The notes below the pieces were generated by a model, which was not told where the DNA came from, searched no databases, and saw only the letters and a program-made list of their open reading frames with translations. Of a stretch of 64,000 nt of DNA, positions 54,130 through 63,415 are shown one piece after another. This DNA is from Paenibacillus sp. cl123 (GTDB lineage Bacteria; Bacillota; Bacilli; Paenibacillales; NBRC-103111): contig NZ_FMYY01000017.1 in the NCBI RefSeq assembly GCF_900101595.1, positions 1 to 64,000 on the forward strand. Reading direction: 5' to 3'. A program made the translations under genes and the position numbers. Position 1 is the first letter of the stretch; each line of letters begins with the position of its first letter.

Positions 54130-55095
54130 ATGAAGCAGCCAGAAGCAATGTCAACCCTAAAGGTCCATACTCAAGGCCATACGAGACAGAATAGAAGCTT
54201 GAGGGAACGGTTATGGAGGGAAAGGTATTTAATCCTGCTTGTTATGCCGGGACTTCTCTATTTTTTCGTATACCGGTACGTTCCCATGCTCGGCAATGTG
54301 ATTGCGTTCCAGGACTATAGTCCGTTCAGGGGATTTCTGCATAGCGAATGGGTCGGGCTCCGGCATTTCAGGACGATCTTCAGCGATCAGGAGGTGATCC
54401 GGGTGATGTGGAACACCCTGCTGTTGTCGTTCCTGCAGATCGCCTTCGCCTTCCCGGTTCCGATCGTGCTGGCGGTTATGCTGAATGAGCTGAGAAGCGA
54501 GCGCTTCAAACGACTCTTGCAATCGATTCTGTATTTGCCGCATTTCTTGTCCTGGGTCGTCGTCATCGGCATCGTTACGATCTTCCTCAAGACGGAGGGG
54601 ATTGTCAACCGCGGACTCGGGCTAATGTTCGGCATGGAGGCGGTGCCTTTTCTTCAAGAGCCGGGCTGGTTCATGCCGCTCCTTGTCCTTGAGGTCATCT
54701 GGAAGGAAGCGGGTTGGGGGACGATCATCTTCCTGGCCGCCCTTGCCGGCATCAGCCCAAGCTTGTACGAAGCGGCCCTCGTGGACGGGGCCAACCGGTG
54801 GCGGCAAATCTGGCATATTACACTGCCGGCTTTGCGCAGCACGATCATTATCCTGTTCATTCTCCGGCTTGGCTCCGTGCTGGATTCGGGCTTTGAGCAA
54901 GTATTTCTGATGCTGAACCCGTTTACGATGGATGTCGGCAACGTCCTCGATACTTATGTATACTTCAAAGGCATTCAACAAGCGGACTTCAGCTTCGGGG
55001 CGGCAGTCGGATTGTTCAAGAGCGTGGTCGGACTTATTCTGATCCTCGCGGCGAATCAGCTCGCCAAACGATTCGGAGATGAAGGACTATTTTAG
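54130..55095 (+). CDS. Sugar ABC transporter permease, LplB type
   Basis: A 321-aa inner-membrane permease with six helices, the first at about residues 32-52. The ATPase-docking EAA loop reads EAALVDGANRWRQIWHITLP. LplB-type permeases import oligosaccharides such as unsaturated uronate oligomers or xylan fragments. SD AAGGAGG is followed by a second GAGGAAG before the ATG. It forms an operon with the second permease and the lipoprotein. No ATPase gene is present; these systems usually share MsmX-type ATPases. Confidence 0.92.
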   Translation: MKQPEAMSTLKVHTQGHTRQNRSLRERLWRERYLILLVMPGLLYFFVYRYVPMLGNVIAFQDYSPFRGFLHSEWVGLRHFRTIFSDQEVIRVMWNTLLLSFLQIAFAFPVPIVLAVMLNELRSERFKRLLQSILYLPHFLSWVVVIGIVTIFLKTEGIVNRGLGLMFGMEAVPFLQEPGWFMPLLVLEVIWKEAGWGTIIFLAALAGISPSLYEAALVDGANRWRQIWHITLPALRSTIIILFILRLGSVLDSGFEQVFLMLNPFTMDVGNVLDTYVYFKGIQQADFSFGAAVGLFKSVVGLILILAANQLAKRFGDEGLF

Positions 55096-55153
55096 CGGAT
55101 TATTCTAGCTCCACAACTGCAAGCAACGACAATATAATGGCAGGTGACCCGAT

Positions 55154-56041
55154 ATGAATCATCATCGAACCAGGCTCGATCGTCTGGCGGACATTCTGAA
55201 TGCAAGCCTGCTCGGCTTGCTCGCGCTGGCGATGTTATTCCCTTTTTACTACATTTTCGCAGTCTCCTTCACGTCCTATGAGGAGTATGTGGTGAGCGAG
55301 CTTATTCTATGGCCGAAGAGATGGGTGACGGATTCGTACGCCTACATCCTCCAAGCCGATTCGTTCCTCAGGTCCATCGGCGTCACCATCTATGTAACGG
55401 TGGCAGGCAGCCTGGTCAATTTAATTTTGACCGCCACGATGGCCTATGGTATAACACGGAATATATGGGGACAGAAGGTTATTGTATTTCTTGTCCTGTT
55501 TACCTTCGTTTTCAACGCCGGCTTGATCCCGACGTATTTGATGGTGAAAGAGACCGGCCTCATCGACAGCTTTTGGGCGCTCATTATTCCCGGAGCTATC
55601 AACTCCTTCAATCTGATTGTCATCCGGCAGTTTTTCCTTGCCATCCCGGAGGAACTGAAGGAAGCCGCCGTCATCGACGGGGCGAACGATCTGCAAATTT
55701 TTTCGCGCATTATCGTACCGTTGTCCAAGCCGGCGTTCGCCGCTTTTGGCCTGTTTTACGCCGTAGGGCATTGGAACGCCTATTTTAACGCGATTCTGTA
55801 CTTGAACAGCCCGTCCAAGTGGACCGTGCAGGTCATTTTGCGGCAGATCGTTATTCTGGACGACGCGTCGAACTCGCTCGCTTCAGCCGCTCGCGACGCG
55901 GCCCGGGCAGCCGATCTGCCTCCCGGGGAAACGATCGGCATGGCGGCGATCCTGCTCGCGACGCTCCCGATTCTTATTGTATATCCCTTTCTGCAAAAGC
56001 ACTTCGCGAAAGGGGTGATGCTTGGCTCCGTAAAAGGGTAA
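55154..56041 (+). CDS. Sugar ABC transporter permease, LplC/YtcP type
   Basis: The 295-aa partner permease (carbohydrate uptake CUT1 family). It has six helices and the EAA loop KEAAVIDGANDLQIFSRIIVPLSKP. The GGCAGGTGA site precedes the ATG, 58 bp after the first permease gene. It pairs with the LplB-like subunit to form the membrane channel. Confidence 0.92.
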   Translation: MNHHRTRLDRLADILNASLLGLLALAMLFPFYYIFAVSFTSYEEYVVSELILWPKRWVTDSYAYILQADSFLRSIGVTIYVTVAGSLVNLILTATMAYGITRNIWGQKVIVFLVLFTFVFNAGLIPTYLMVKETGLIDSFWALIIPGAINSFNLIVIRQFFLAIPEELKEAAVIDGANDLQIFSRIIVPLSKPAFAAFGLFYAVGHWNAYFNAILYLNSPSKWTVQVILRQIVILDDASNSLASAARDAARAADLPPGETIGMAAILLATLPILIVYPFLQKHFAKGVMLGSVKG

Positions 56042-56103
56042 CGAAATCCGCAAGATTACATTGGGGTATTCCGGGCGTTTGTTTATAACAGGGAGGGTTA
56101 CCG

Positions 56104-57699
56104 ATGAAAAAATGGATGGCGGCAGGACTTGCCGCGACAATGGCCGTAACCGTGGCCGCATGCTCCTCAGATGAAAAGAAACCGGCGGCAGGCGAAGCTG
56201 CCGGCACAACGCCGGCAGCAGCCGGCTCGACTGCGCCGCAAGGCCAGGCGGCGAAGACATTTACGATCTCCTCGATAGAGGGGACCTGGACCTCGATCCC
56301 GGGTGAAAACGGCTCAGGGCTGAAAAAAATAAATGAAAAATTTAATGTGACTTACAAGCCTCAATTCGTGCCGTATGACCAGTACGGGAGCAAATTGCCC
56401 GTCGTGATGGCCGGAGGCGACCTGCCGGATATCATCGGGATGGAGAGCGTGGACGCCAACTTCGTAAAGTGGGCGAAGCAAGGGGCGTTCCTTCCGCTGA
56501 ATGATTACATCGACAAGCATCCGGAGCTGAAGCTTGTACCCAAGAGTGTATGGGATGCCGTGACGATAGACGGCAAAATTTACGCGATACCGCAATATTT
56601 CCCCGCCAAATACGGTAAGAAGCCGGTAATTCGCAAGGATTGGCTCGATAATCTCGGCCTCAAGATGCCAACGACGTATGAGGAGCTGAAGAAGGTGGCC
56701 ATCGCCTTCACCAAGGACGATCCCGACAAAAACGGCAAAAACGACACCTACGGCTTCGGACTCTCCAAGCAAGTCGTATACGGCGCGGCCATGGGGGCGG
56801 CTTGGGATGCGTCGTGGTATCACAAGAACGAGCAGGGTCAGCTGATTCCGGGGACGATCTCGGAAGGGTACAAGGAGCAGATTCAATTCCTCGCGGACTT
56901 GTACAAGGAAGGGGCGCTGCATAAGGATTGGGCCGTATCCAAATCGACCGACGTCCGGAAGGATTTCTATGCCGGCAAATACGGAATCTGGTACGAGCAG
57001 CCGACCGGCATGGACATCAATCTGCTCAAATCGTTCCGGGAGCTGTTCCCGAACGCTAAGATCGAAGTGATCCCGGCGTTCAAGCAAGTGGACGGACAGC
57101 AGGGCTTCACGGCAGGCTCAGGGTATTACACGATCAAGGCGCTGAACGCCAAGCTGAAGAGCGAGCCTGATAAGGTCGATCGCATTTTGCAGATGGAAAG
57201 CTACTTCCGTAAGTTCATTCCGATCGAGAACCGGAATCCGCAGAATAAGGATTTCGATTGGCAGTACGGCGGCGAGAACGTGAGCTACAAGATGGTGAAC
57301 GGTGCCATGGTTCTGGAGCCTCAGGAGACTTGGGACCACCGGCCGAACCGCTACTACCGGTCCGTTTACTGGGCGCCGACCGACGAAGCGACCGACCCGG
57401 CTGCCGTTATCTCGGACCCGCTCGGCAAAAGCTTCGCAGCCGCAACGGTGGATCTGCTGAAGAATACCAAGTTTTATATCAACCCCGTCTTCCGAATCTA
57501 CTCCGACGCATTGATGGCGAAAAACTCAGATCTGGATCTGATTACGCAAGAATGGCAAACCAAGATGATCGTTGGCCAGGAACCGATATCCAACTGGAAC
57601 AAGATGGTGGATGAATACATGAAGAAAGGCGGCAAGGAAGTGATCGACGACGTGAACAAGTTGCTGCAGTCTTCGGGGATTAAAGGGGAATGGAAATAA
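56104..57699 (+). CDS. Extracellular solute-binding lipoprotein (LplA type)
   Basis: A 531-aa sugar-binding lipoprotein with signal peptide and lipobox VTVAAC20, a Ala/Gly/Thr-rich tether and a family 1 solute-binding fold (VVMAGGDLPDIIGMES, PLNDYIDKHPELK, DGKIYAIPQYFPAKYGKKPVIRKDWLDNLGLKMPTTYEE in shortened form). It should deliver oligosaccharides released by the lyases to the two permeases. DPDKNGKNDTYG is a calcium-loop-like element common in this family. The gene ends at a bidirectional terminator. Confidence 0.92.
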   Translation: MKKWMAAGLAATMAVTVAACSSDEKKPAAGEAAGTTPAAAGSTAPQGQAAKTFTISSIEGTWTSIPGENGSGLKKINEKFNVTYKPQFVPYDQYGSKLPVVMAGGDLPDIIGMESVDANFVKWAKQGAFLPLNDYIDKHPELKLVPKSVWDAVTIDGKIYAIPQYFPAKYGKKPVIRKDWLDNLGLKMPTTYEELKKVAIAFTKDDPDKNGKNDTYGFGLSKQVVYGAAMGAAWDASWYHKNEQGQLIPGTISEGYKEQIQFLADLYKEGALHKDWAVSKSTDVRKDFYAGKYGIWYEQPTGMDINLLKSFRELFPNAKIEVIPAFKQVDGQQGFTAGSGYYTIKALNAKLKSEPDKVDRILQMESYFRKFIPIENRNPQNKDFDWQYGGENVSYKMVNGAMVLEPQETWDHRPNRYYRSVYWAPTDEATDPAAVISDPLGKSFAAATVDLLKNTKFYINPVFRIYSDALMAKNSDLDLITQEWQTKMIVGQEPISNWNKMVDEYMKKGGKEVIDDVNKLLQSSGIKGEWK

Positions 57700-57734
57700 A
57701 CGGCATTCTGTAAGTAACGGCTTCATGTAAAAAC

Positions 57735-57768
57735 AAAACCATCGCCTACAACCGTATGCGATGGTTTT
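57735..57768. terminator. Bidirectional terminator between the importer and the regulator
   Basis: AAAACCATCGC / GCGATGGTTTT 11-bp stem, 12-base loop. Confidence 0.88.
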
Positions 57769-57775
57769 ATTCACG

Positions 57776-59983
57776 TTATAGAAGCTCATTTCGGCGAAAT
57801 TCACTGGGCGTGGAGCCGGTAAACTTCTTAAACATCCGGTTAAAGGAGTTGGCGTTCTGATAACCGACGAGCTGGGCCGCGTCCAGGATGCGGATATCCG
57901 GCTGCAGAAGCAGCTTCTTGGCTTTCTCGATGCGGACGGAATTGACATAGTCGACGAAATTCTCACCGGTCTTTTCCTTGAAGTAGCGGGACAAATAGCT
58001 GCGGGAGATGTTCAGCTTGTCGGCCAAAGCATCAAGCGATATGTCCGCCGCATAGTTCTTCTCCAAATAATCGTAAACAAAATGGATGATATAATCCCGC
58101 TTGTCCTTCATCTCCCTGACCAGATGGGCAGAGCTGCGGATCATGACGGACAAAATCTCGTCAAGCCGCTCGTACGTATGGCAGGATGGAAGCTCCTCAA
58201 GCGCATCGCGCACTGGTAGGGGGTCAATGTGACGCTGCTGCAGGTTCTTCTGTGTTCGGTGGGCGATGGATTCGGCGAACCGGAGGACGGCGTCGGCGCG
58301 TTGTCCGCGCTTCCTCATTCTGACCAGGGTTCGCCGAACAAGCTGGAGCACGACCTCGTCATTCCCGCCGTACAAGTTGGCATCCAGCTCCTCCTCCTGT
58401 GCCGGAGACAACCCGGCTTCTTCGGCTTCTTCCCGGGCATTTTCGATAATTTGAGTATCGTCGCCAAAGGTTCTCCTTCTCAACAGCTCGAGCCCGATGC
58501 TGTAAGCCTCGTTCCAATCGTCCGTACCACCTGAGGCGGCGATCGTGAGGAAGCAGTAGTCCTTCTCCGCCTCCAGCATATGACGAATATGCTCGAGCGT
58601 GAGGCCGATATTCGGGTCGGATTGCTCCGTGAATACGATGGTCAGAATCTGATCCTTCTCCATCTGAAAAGTTACGGCATCGGTGAAGGTCTGACCGATG
58701 ATCCGGTGAATGTACTCGCGGATGAAGGAGGTGGCGCGCTCCGCCTCCACGTCCAGACGCTGCAAGGTCGGTTTATAGTTGACTTGGAACAGAAGCAGCA
58801 CGAAAGGGCGGTCGGACGGAATCCATGCCGACTGGTTTCCTTCCAGATGGCGGATTTTTTTCAACACATTGGAATAAGCGTAGTAGCGGAGCAGAGACTC
58901 TTTCTCGGACATGTCCTGATGGATGTCCCGGTTTGTTTTGAGAATATCGTTCATCTTGTCATGGATGATATTAAACTCCTTGATTCCGCTTTCCCACGGG
59001 AGGGGAGCGTTCCACCGGTGCATGGCTTCAATAATCCGTTTGACCGGCTTATTAAGCCGCGCGCTAAGCAGGAGCGAGACGATGACGCTGATGGCGATGG
59101 TCAGCACGAGCAGCAGGACGAATGAAAAGTTCCAGCGTACCTGACTCGAGATCGTATTATCCGGAACGACGTGCATATACGTTAATCCGCTAGCGCCGGT
59201 GCGATAGAAATAATAGACGCCATCCTCAATGATATGCCCGGCCTTATCAGCGAGCTTGGGGATGTAGGGCGGCAGGGATTTGTCCGAGGCGTACAGCATG
59301 TGACCCTGTTCATTCAGAATATAAAAGCGGTCGTTTACGGTCTGCCCGAGTGCGGAAAAGATACGGTCGCCTCTCGCCATGGCAATCGTATAGAAGTCAG
59401 GCTGCCGCTCGTACTTGACCACAATCGGCAGCAGCCTGCGCTCCTCCGTTCGGCCGATGGCGCTGACCTCGGCGAACGACGATTCGGGAAGAACCCGGAA
59501 TTTGTAAGGCTCCCGGTACTGCTCTTTCCAGAAGGCGGCGTCGTAGTCCGGGCTGTTGTAATAGCTCTGGAACATAACGTCCGTGTCGGCCCCCCGGCCG
59601 CTCTCGAGCGTAAAGCCGGCGTTTTTATTCATGAGCAGCAGATTCTCCAAATACAAATACGGGTTGGACAGCAAAAGCTGAGTTTTTTGCATGGTCTTAA
59701 ACGCATTCCAATAATCGAAATCCTGCCCCTGTGCATCAGGCAGTTCCAACGAAAGAGTCAGAATTGAGCTGTGGATATTATTGATCAGGTTCTCATAATT
59801 CTCGGTCGTCTTCTCCAGGCCGAGCGTGTTGTAGTTAATGACCTGCTCCTTAATATTGCCTCGGTAGAATACCACCGAGTACAAAATAAACGCGACCAAC
59901 AATGAAATGATGATCAAAAAACTGATCAGCAACCGAATAAAAAGCGAAGATGTAAATTCCTTGAGCTTGAATCCGAAGTGCAA
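57776..59983 (-). CDS. Membrane-bound AraC-family transcriptional regulator (YesS-like)
   Basis: A 735-aa protein like B. subtilis YesS. Two transmembrane helices (about residues 13-35 and 283-307) enclose an extracellular sensor domain. A coiled-coil/HAMP-like and central domain follows, then a C-terminal AraC DNA-binding region near 640-735 with two helix-turn-helix motifs (ISLDALADKLNISRSYLSRYFKEKTG; ILDAAQLVGYQNANSFNRMFKKFTG). It should sense a sugar or oligosaccharide and activate the adjacent importer and enzyme genes. The start is a TTG at 59983 with a weak GAGGGA site; no better start is seen. Confidence 0.88.
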   Translation of the reverse strand: MHFGFKLKEFTSSLFIRLLISFLIIISLLVAFILYSVVFYRGNIKEQVINYNTLGLEKTTENYENLINNIHSSILTLSLELPDAQGQDFDYWNAFKTMQKTQLLLSNPYLYLENLLLMNKNAGFTLESGRGADTDVMFQSYYNSPDYDAAFWKEQYREPYKFRVLPESSFAEVSAIGRTEERRLLPIVVKYERQPDFYTIAMARGDRIFSALGQTVNDRFYILNEQGHMLYASDKSLPPYIPKLADKAGHIIEDGVYYFYRTGASGLTYMHVVPDNTISSQVRWNFSFVLLLVLTIAISVIVSLLLSARLNKPVKRIIEAMHRWNAPLPWESGIKEFNIIHDKMNDILKTNRDIHQDMSEKESLLRYYAYSNVLKKIRHLEGNQSAWIPSDRPFVLLLFQVNYKPTLQRLDVEAERATSFIREYIHRIIGQTFTDAVTFQMEKDQILTIVFTEQSDPNIGLTLEHIRHMLEAEKDYCFLTIAASGGTDDWNEAYSIGLELLRRRTFGDDTQIIENAREEAEEAGLSPAQEEELDANLYGGNDEVVLQLVRRTLVRMRKRGQRADAVLRFAESIAHRTQKNLQQRHIDPLPVRDALEELPSCHTYERLDEILSVMIRSSAHLVREMKDKRDYIIHFVYDYLEKNYAADISLDALADKLNISRSYLSRYFKEKTGENFVDYVNSVRIEKAKKLLLQPDIRILDAAQLVGYQNANSFNRMFKKFTGSTPSEFRRNELL

Positions 59984-60099
59984 TGTCCCTCACCCGCTTA
60001 TGCTATAAAGATAGCTTTTTTCCATTAAACCATAGGAGGGCAGCATTCGGATACCATCATATTTTTAACTTCATAACGTTTTGTTACGTTTGCCGCCGG

Positions 60100-63000
60100 C
60101 TACTCCAGCTCCAGGTACGGATACAAGACAGCGTGCTTGTTGGACGCGATGCTGATATATGGACTAACCGCATCTCCCGGGCCGGTCAGGACGAAGGAGG
60201 TAAGCTTGTCGGAGACGGAGAGCTGCTGGTTCAAGTAGGACGTCACATCCAGACTGTACCAGCCTGCGTCTGACAGGGTAACCGTGCCGACAAGGGACCA
60301 TTGCGGGAGAGGGGGCTGATTATTCCAGGTGAGCCCGGTTTCCGTCCAATTGTCGTCGGCCACGCCATAGACGGACAGCGTCACGCTGTCTGTGGCCGAA
60401 TTTTTGTAGAAACGAAGCAGAGCCGACTGCGCCTCCGTCTCGGCAAAATCGGTGACATCGATCTGCAGGTAGCCTCTTCGCTCATAGCTCTTGTTGCCGG
60501 GATCGGACTTGACTATGACGTTTGCCGCCGAGCCGAAGTTTTCGTTCGCCGAGCTGCCGCCGGTCACATACGTATTGCGCGTCACGATGAACCGGCCGTT
60601 GTCCTCGGAGGTCGACAGCGTGGCGACGAGAGCTCCCGAACGATTGCCTGCCGCGTCATAAGCCTTCACCGTGAACGCATAGGCCGTGGATGGCGCAAGT
60701 CCCGTAACGGGATAAGAGGATGCTCCGGCACCGGTCGTGCCGATCAGCACCTGATCCCGGTAAACCTCATATCCTGCGACGGCAATATCGTCCTTGGCCG
60801 CAGGCCAATTCAGCATGAGCTTGTTGTGCATCGCCTGCGAGCCTGTCAGCTGTGCTCGCGCCGGCCAGATCGGAGGCCCGGAATCATCGGGGATGAAGGC
60901 GACATAGGGCTGATTCGTCGCCTGCTCGCGGGAATGGATACGGATATAAGCGGCTGTTTTCACTGGAACGTCGAGCAGGAAGGTTGCCGTCTTGTCGCCG
61001 ACCTCAGCGTTGATATAATCGGTGACATCGATGCTGTACCAGCCTGCGGCGGACACCGGCACCGTCCCGATCACTGCTTGTCCGGTTGCGGTCGGCTGAT
61101 TGTTCCAGGTAATCCCGGTTTCGCTCCAGCTGTCGTCGGCCAAGCCTAATACGCGCACATACGTAGCGTCCACCACGGTGCTGCTGTAAAAATAAAGCCT
61201 CGCTTGATCGGCCGGCGCACCGTCCCAAGCTTGCATATCGACCTTCATGTAGGCTTTGCGGATGTAAGCGGCGCTCGTGTCGCCCTTCACGGCCAGATTC
61301 TCCGCCGTCGCGTAGTTGCTGGCAGGGGAACCGCCGTACACATAGGCATCCTCGGACACCGGGAAGCGGGTTGCCGGCTCTTCTGGCGGAGCGGGCGGCG
61401 TCATCGGAGCGAGCCCTGCGCGCTTGTAGAGCTGGTCGGCGTACAACGATTGAGGGGCCAGCGTCTGCCCCAGCCCGATGCCTTCCTTCCAATCCTCCGG
61501 AGCCGTTTCCACCTCGCGCATAATCGTCGGCGTTGTTCTCACCGAAGGCGACTTGCCCCACGTGCCGATGATGTAGCCGTAGCCGTACTGACGCGAGTCG
61601 ATCGCTATATGCTGGTTGCTGCCGGGAAGACCTCCGTTGCCATGCGTGTTCCAGAACGTATTTTGCGTTCCCGTCTGCCCGTGAATAAGCTGACTGCCGT
61701 GATGGCGGAACACCGATTCGAGCGTGTCGTTGTTCAGCGTCATATTATCGTACAGATTGGACATGCTCAGGAAGTTATGAAAATCGCTGACCTTGGCCGG
61801 GTTGCTGGATGTATTGCGGTACAGCACGTTGCCGCTCGCCGCCATATGCTGGAACGAGAAGTTGTGCCTTCCGTAAGCAGCCCGGCTGAACTGAATCAAA
61901 CCTTCGTTGCCGCCGACGGTATACATATAGCCGTTGCCGCCTCCCGTGATCGATTGCGGTGAGGACATGAAGCAGTCGCTGATCGTGACGTTGCGGGTAC
62001 GCAGAAACTTGATGCCGTTCGACAGCAGATGGTGGTCGGCGATATTGCCGTCCGGACGGTAGGAATGGACGCGCTGCATCCAGCCGTCGACCACATGCGT
62101 CAATAAAATCGCGTTGCTGTTATGGGCATCATAAGCGCCTGTTCCGGGCACATTGTAGTCGGTTTCCGTCCATCCGCTTTTGGGATTTTCCTTATTGCCG
62201 ATGGCCAGATCCTCTACGCCTACTTCGCTGATATGAGGCGCGACCTTGTACACTCTCGCCTGATCCCGTATTTTTAGTTCATACCGGGTTGGAATATCTA
62301 TCGTTATCTTGCTGTTCAGGGCGTCTATGTCCGTGATCTGCCGGTAGAAGGCGGGGCCCCGGAGCGACGTATCCCAATAACCGGTCATGCCGTGATCTTC
62401 CATAAAGTCTTCCGTCACCGATCCGGTTATGACGATCCAGTCGCCTGTGGCCAATCCGGAGACGTTGTCAAGCGATAGCTCCGTCGATTGATTCGGAATA
62501 TCGGCGGCGGCATACACGGCGCTGCTTACCGGCTCGTACCAGTCGCCGGCGGCCGGCCGGATGAGCACAATGTTTTTTTGCCGCATATTGATTTCATCGT
62601 TGAACAGAAACGTCTTGTCCGCACCGGCTCCGCGCAGCACGACGCCGCTGTGGGCGATCGTGAGCGAGTAGGCATTCCCTGCCTGCGGCTTGATGCGATA
62701 GACGCCCTCGGGCACGTACACCACGCCTCCTCCTTGCAGGCCGACATCGTCGATGGCTTGCTGGATGGCGGCGGTCGAGTCCTGCAAGCCTGTTGGATCG
62801 GCGTTGTAAGGCGCATCCGTCACCTGCACGGCAACGCCCGGAACGACAGTCGGCAGCGGCTGCTCGCCCTTGCGGTACCCGGCGTAGGAGAAGTCGTGCA
62901 GGAAGCGCCCTTCGCTGTCGGCGTAGCCGGGCGTCCAGGTGCTTGGATACAGGGCGCTGCGCCACGTCTCATCCTCCAAGGCGTCAGCCCGGGCGAGCGG

Positions 63001-63144
63001 CAGGCACATGCACAGCAGCGATATCAGCAGCAGGCCCAGCAGCGTTTTGTCGCGGCATGCGGCTGGAAGGGCGCTTGCGCTTATGCGGCGGCGGTGCTCC
63101 GTATTTTCTTTCCTTGCGCTAATTTCCTTATTCCTTGGGTTCAT
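60100..63144 (-). CDS. Secreted beta-helix lyase-like protein with two DNRLRE modules and an Fn3 domain
   Basis: A 1014-aa exported protein with signal peptide (ARADA end). Residues ~95-560 form a right-handed beta-helix of the Pectate_lyase_3 type: TDAPYNADPTGLQDSTAAIQQAIDD near its start, VVYVPEGVYRIKP and VVLRGAGADKTFLF. A DNRLRE module (~605-755; AYMKVDMQAW, DDSWSETGITWNNQP), an Fn3 domain (~770-850) and a second DNRLRE module (~855-1010) follow. DNRLRE modules also end the first giant lyase, tying this gene to the same locus. The ATG has GGAGGG 8 bases upstream. It could be a polysaccharide lyase or hydrolase; the substrate is unknown. Confidence 0.87.
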   Translation of the reverse strand: MNPRNKEISARKENTEHRRRISASALPAACRDKTLLGLLLISLLCMCLPLARADALEDETWRSALYPSTWTPGYADSEGRFLHDFSYAGYRKGEQPLPTVVPGVAVQVTDAPYNADPTGLQDSTAAIQQAIDDVGLQGGGVVYVPEGVYRIKPQAGNAYSLTIAHSGVVLRGAGADKTFLFNDEINMRQKNIVLIRPAAGDWYEPVSSAVYAAADIPNQSTELSLDNVSGLATGDWIVITGSVTEDFMEDHGMTGYWDTSLRGPAFYRQITDIDALNSKITIDIPTRYELKIRDQARVYKVAPHISEVGVEDLAIGNKENPKSGWTETDYNVPGTGAYDAHNSNAILLTHVVDGWMQRVHSYRPDGNIADHHLLSNGIKFLRTRNVTISDCFMSSPQSITGGGNGYMYTVGGNEGLIQFSRAAYGRHNFSFQHMAASGNVLYRNTSSNPAKVSDFHNFLSMSNLYDNMTLNNDTLESVFRHHGSQLIHGQTGTQNTFWNTHGNGGLPGSNQHIAIDSRQYGYGYIIGTWGKSPSVRTTPTIMREVETAPEDWKEGIGLGQTLAPQSLYADQLYKRAGLAPMTPPAPPEEPATRFPVSEDAYVYGGSPASNYATAENLAVKGDTSAAYIRKAYMKVDMQAWDGAPADQARLYFYSSTVVDATYVRVLGLADDSWSETGITWNNQPTATGQAVIGTVPVSAAGWYSIDVTDYINAEVGDKTATFLLDVPVKTAAYIRIHSREQATNQPYVAFIPDDSGPPIWPARAQLTGSQAMHNKLMLNWPAAKDDIAVAGYEVYRDQVLIGTTGAGASSYPVTGLAPSTAYAFTVKAYDAAGNRSGALVATLSTSEDNGRFIVTRNTYVTGGSSANENFGSAANVIVKSDPGNKSYERRGYLQIDVTDFAETEAQSALLRFYKNSATDSVTLSVYGVADDNWTETGLTWNNQPPLPQWSLVGTVTLSDAGWYSLDVTSYLNQQLSVSDKLTSFVLTGPGDAVSPYISIASNKHAVLYPYLELE

Positions 63145-63177
63145 CAGTTTATCCCTCCATTATCCTAGCGGTTTTAT

Positions 63178-63191
63178 AGTAAACGCTTACA
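63178..63191 (-). promoter_or_regulatory. Strong cre site before the beta-helix gene
   Basis: On the minus strand TGTAAGCGTTTACT matches the CcpA consensus at 13 of 14 positions. It lies about 45 bases downstream of the predicted -10 and so could repress as a roadblock. Confidence 0.75.
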
Positions 63192-63236
63192 AATTACCCT
63201 GTAAAAGAAACCCCGCTTTCTCCAGATCGCATCCTA

Positions 63237-63270
63237 ATTATAGTAATCTGATTGTCACCATCTGATTGTC
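63237..63270 (-). promoter_or_regulatory. Activator-type promoter with two direct repeats
   Basis: TATAAT on the minus strand (63242-63237) has no -35 match. Two exact copies of GACAATCAGAT (63256-63246 and 63270-63260, 14-base period) occupy that region, as expected for an AraC-type activator site. Confidence 0.5.
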
Positions 63271-63353
63271 GTAATCGGCCATTGGAGTCCGGTCGTCGCA
63301 CATTTTGCGCTCATCGGCCGGACAGACAAGGGCGGCGCTCTCCCTTGCCCCTG

Positions 63354-63395
63354 CCTGCCCCGCCGTTCCCGGATACTGCGGAAAGGCGGGGCAGG
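63354..63395 (-). terminator. GC-rich hairpin after the partial binding-protein gene
   Basis: CCTGCCCCGCC / GGCGGGGCAGG 11-bp stem, 20-base loop, without a T-run; a weak or unusual terminator. Confidence 0.5.
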
Positions 63396-63415
63396 CGGGG
63401 AGGAGGAGCCGGTCT

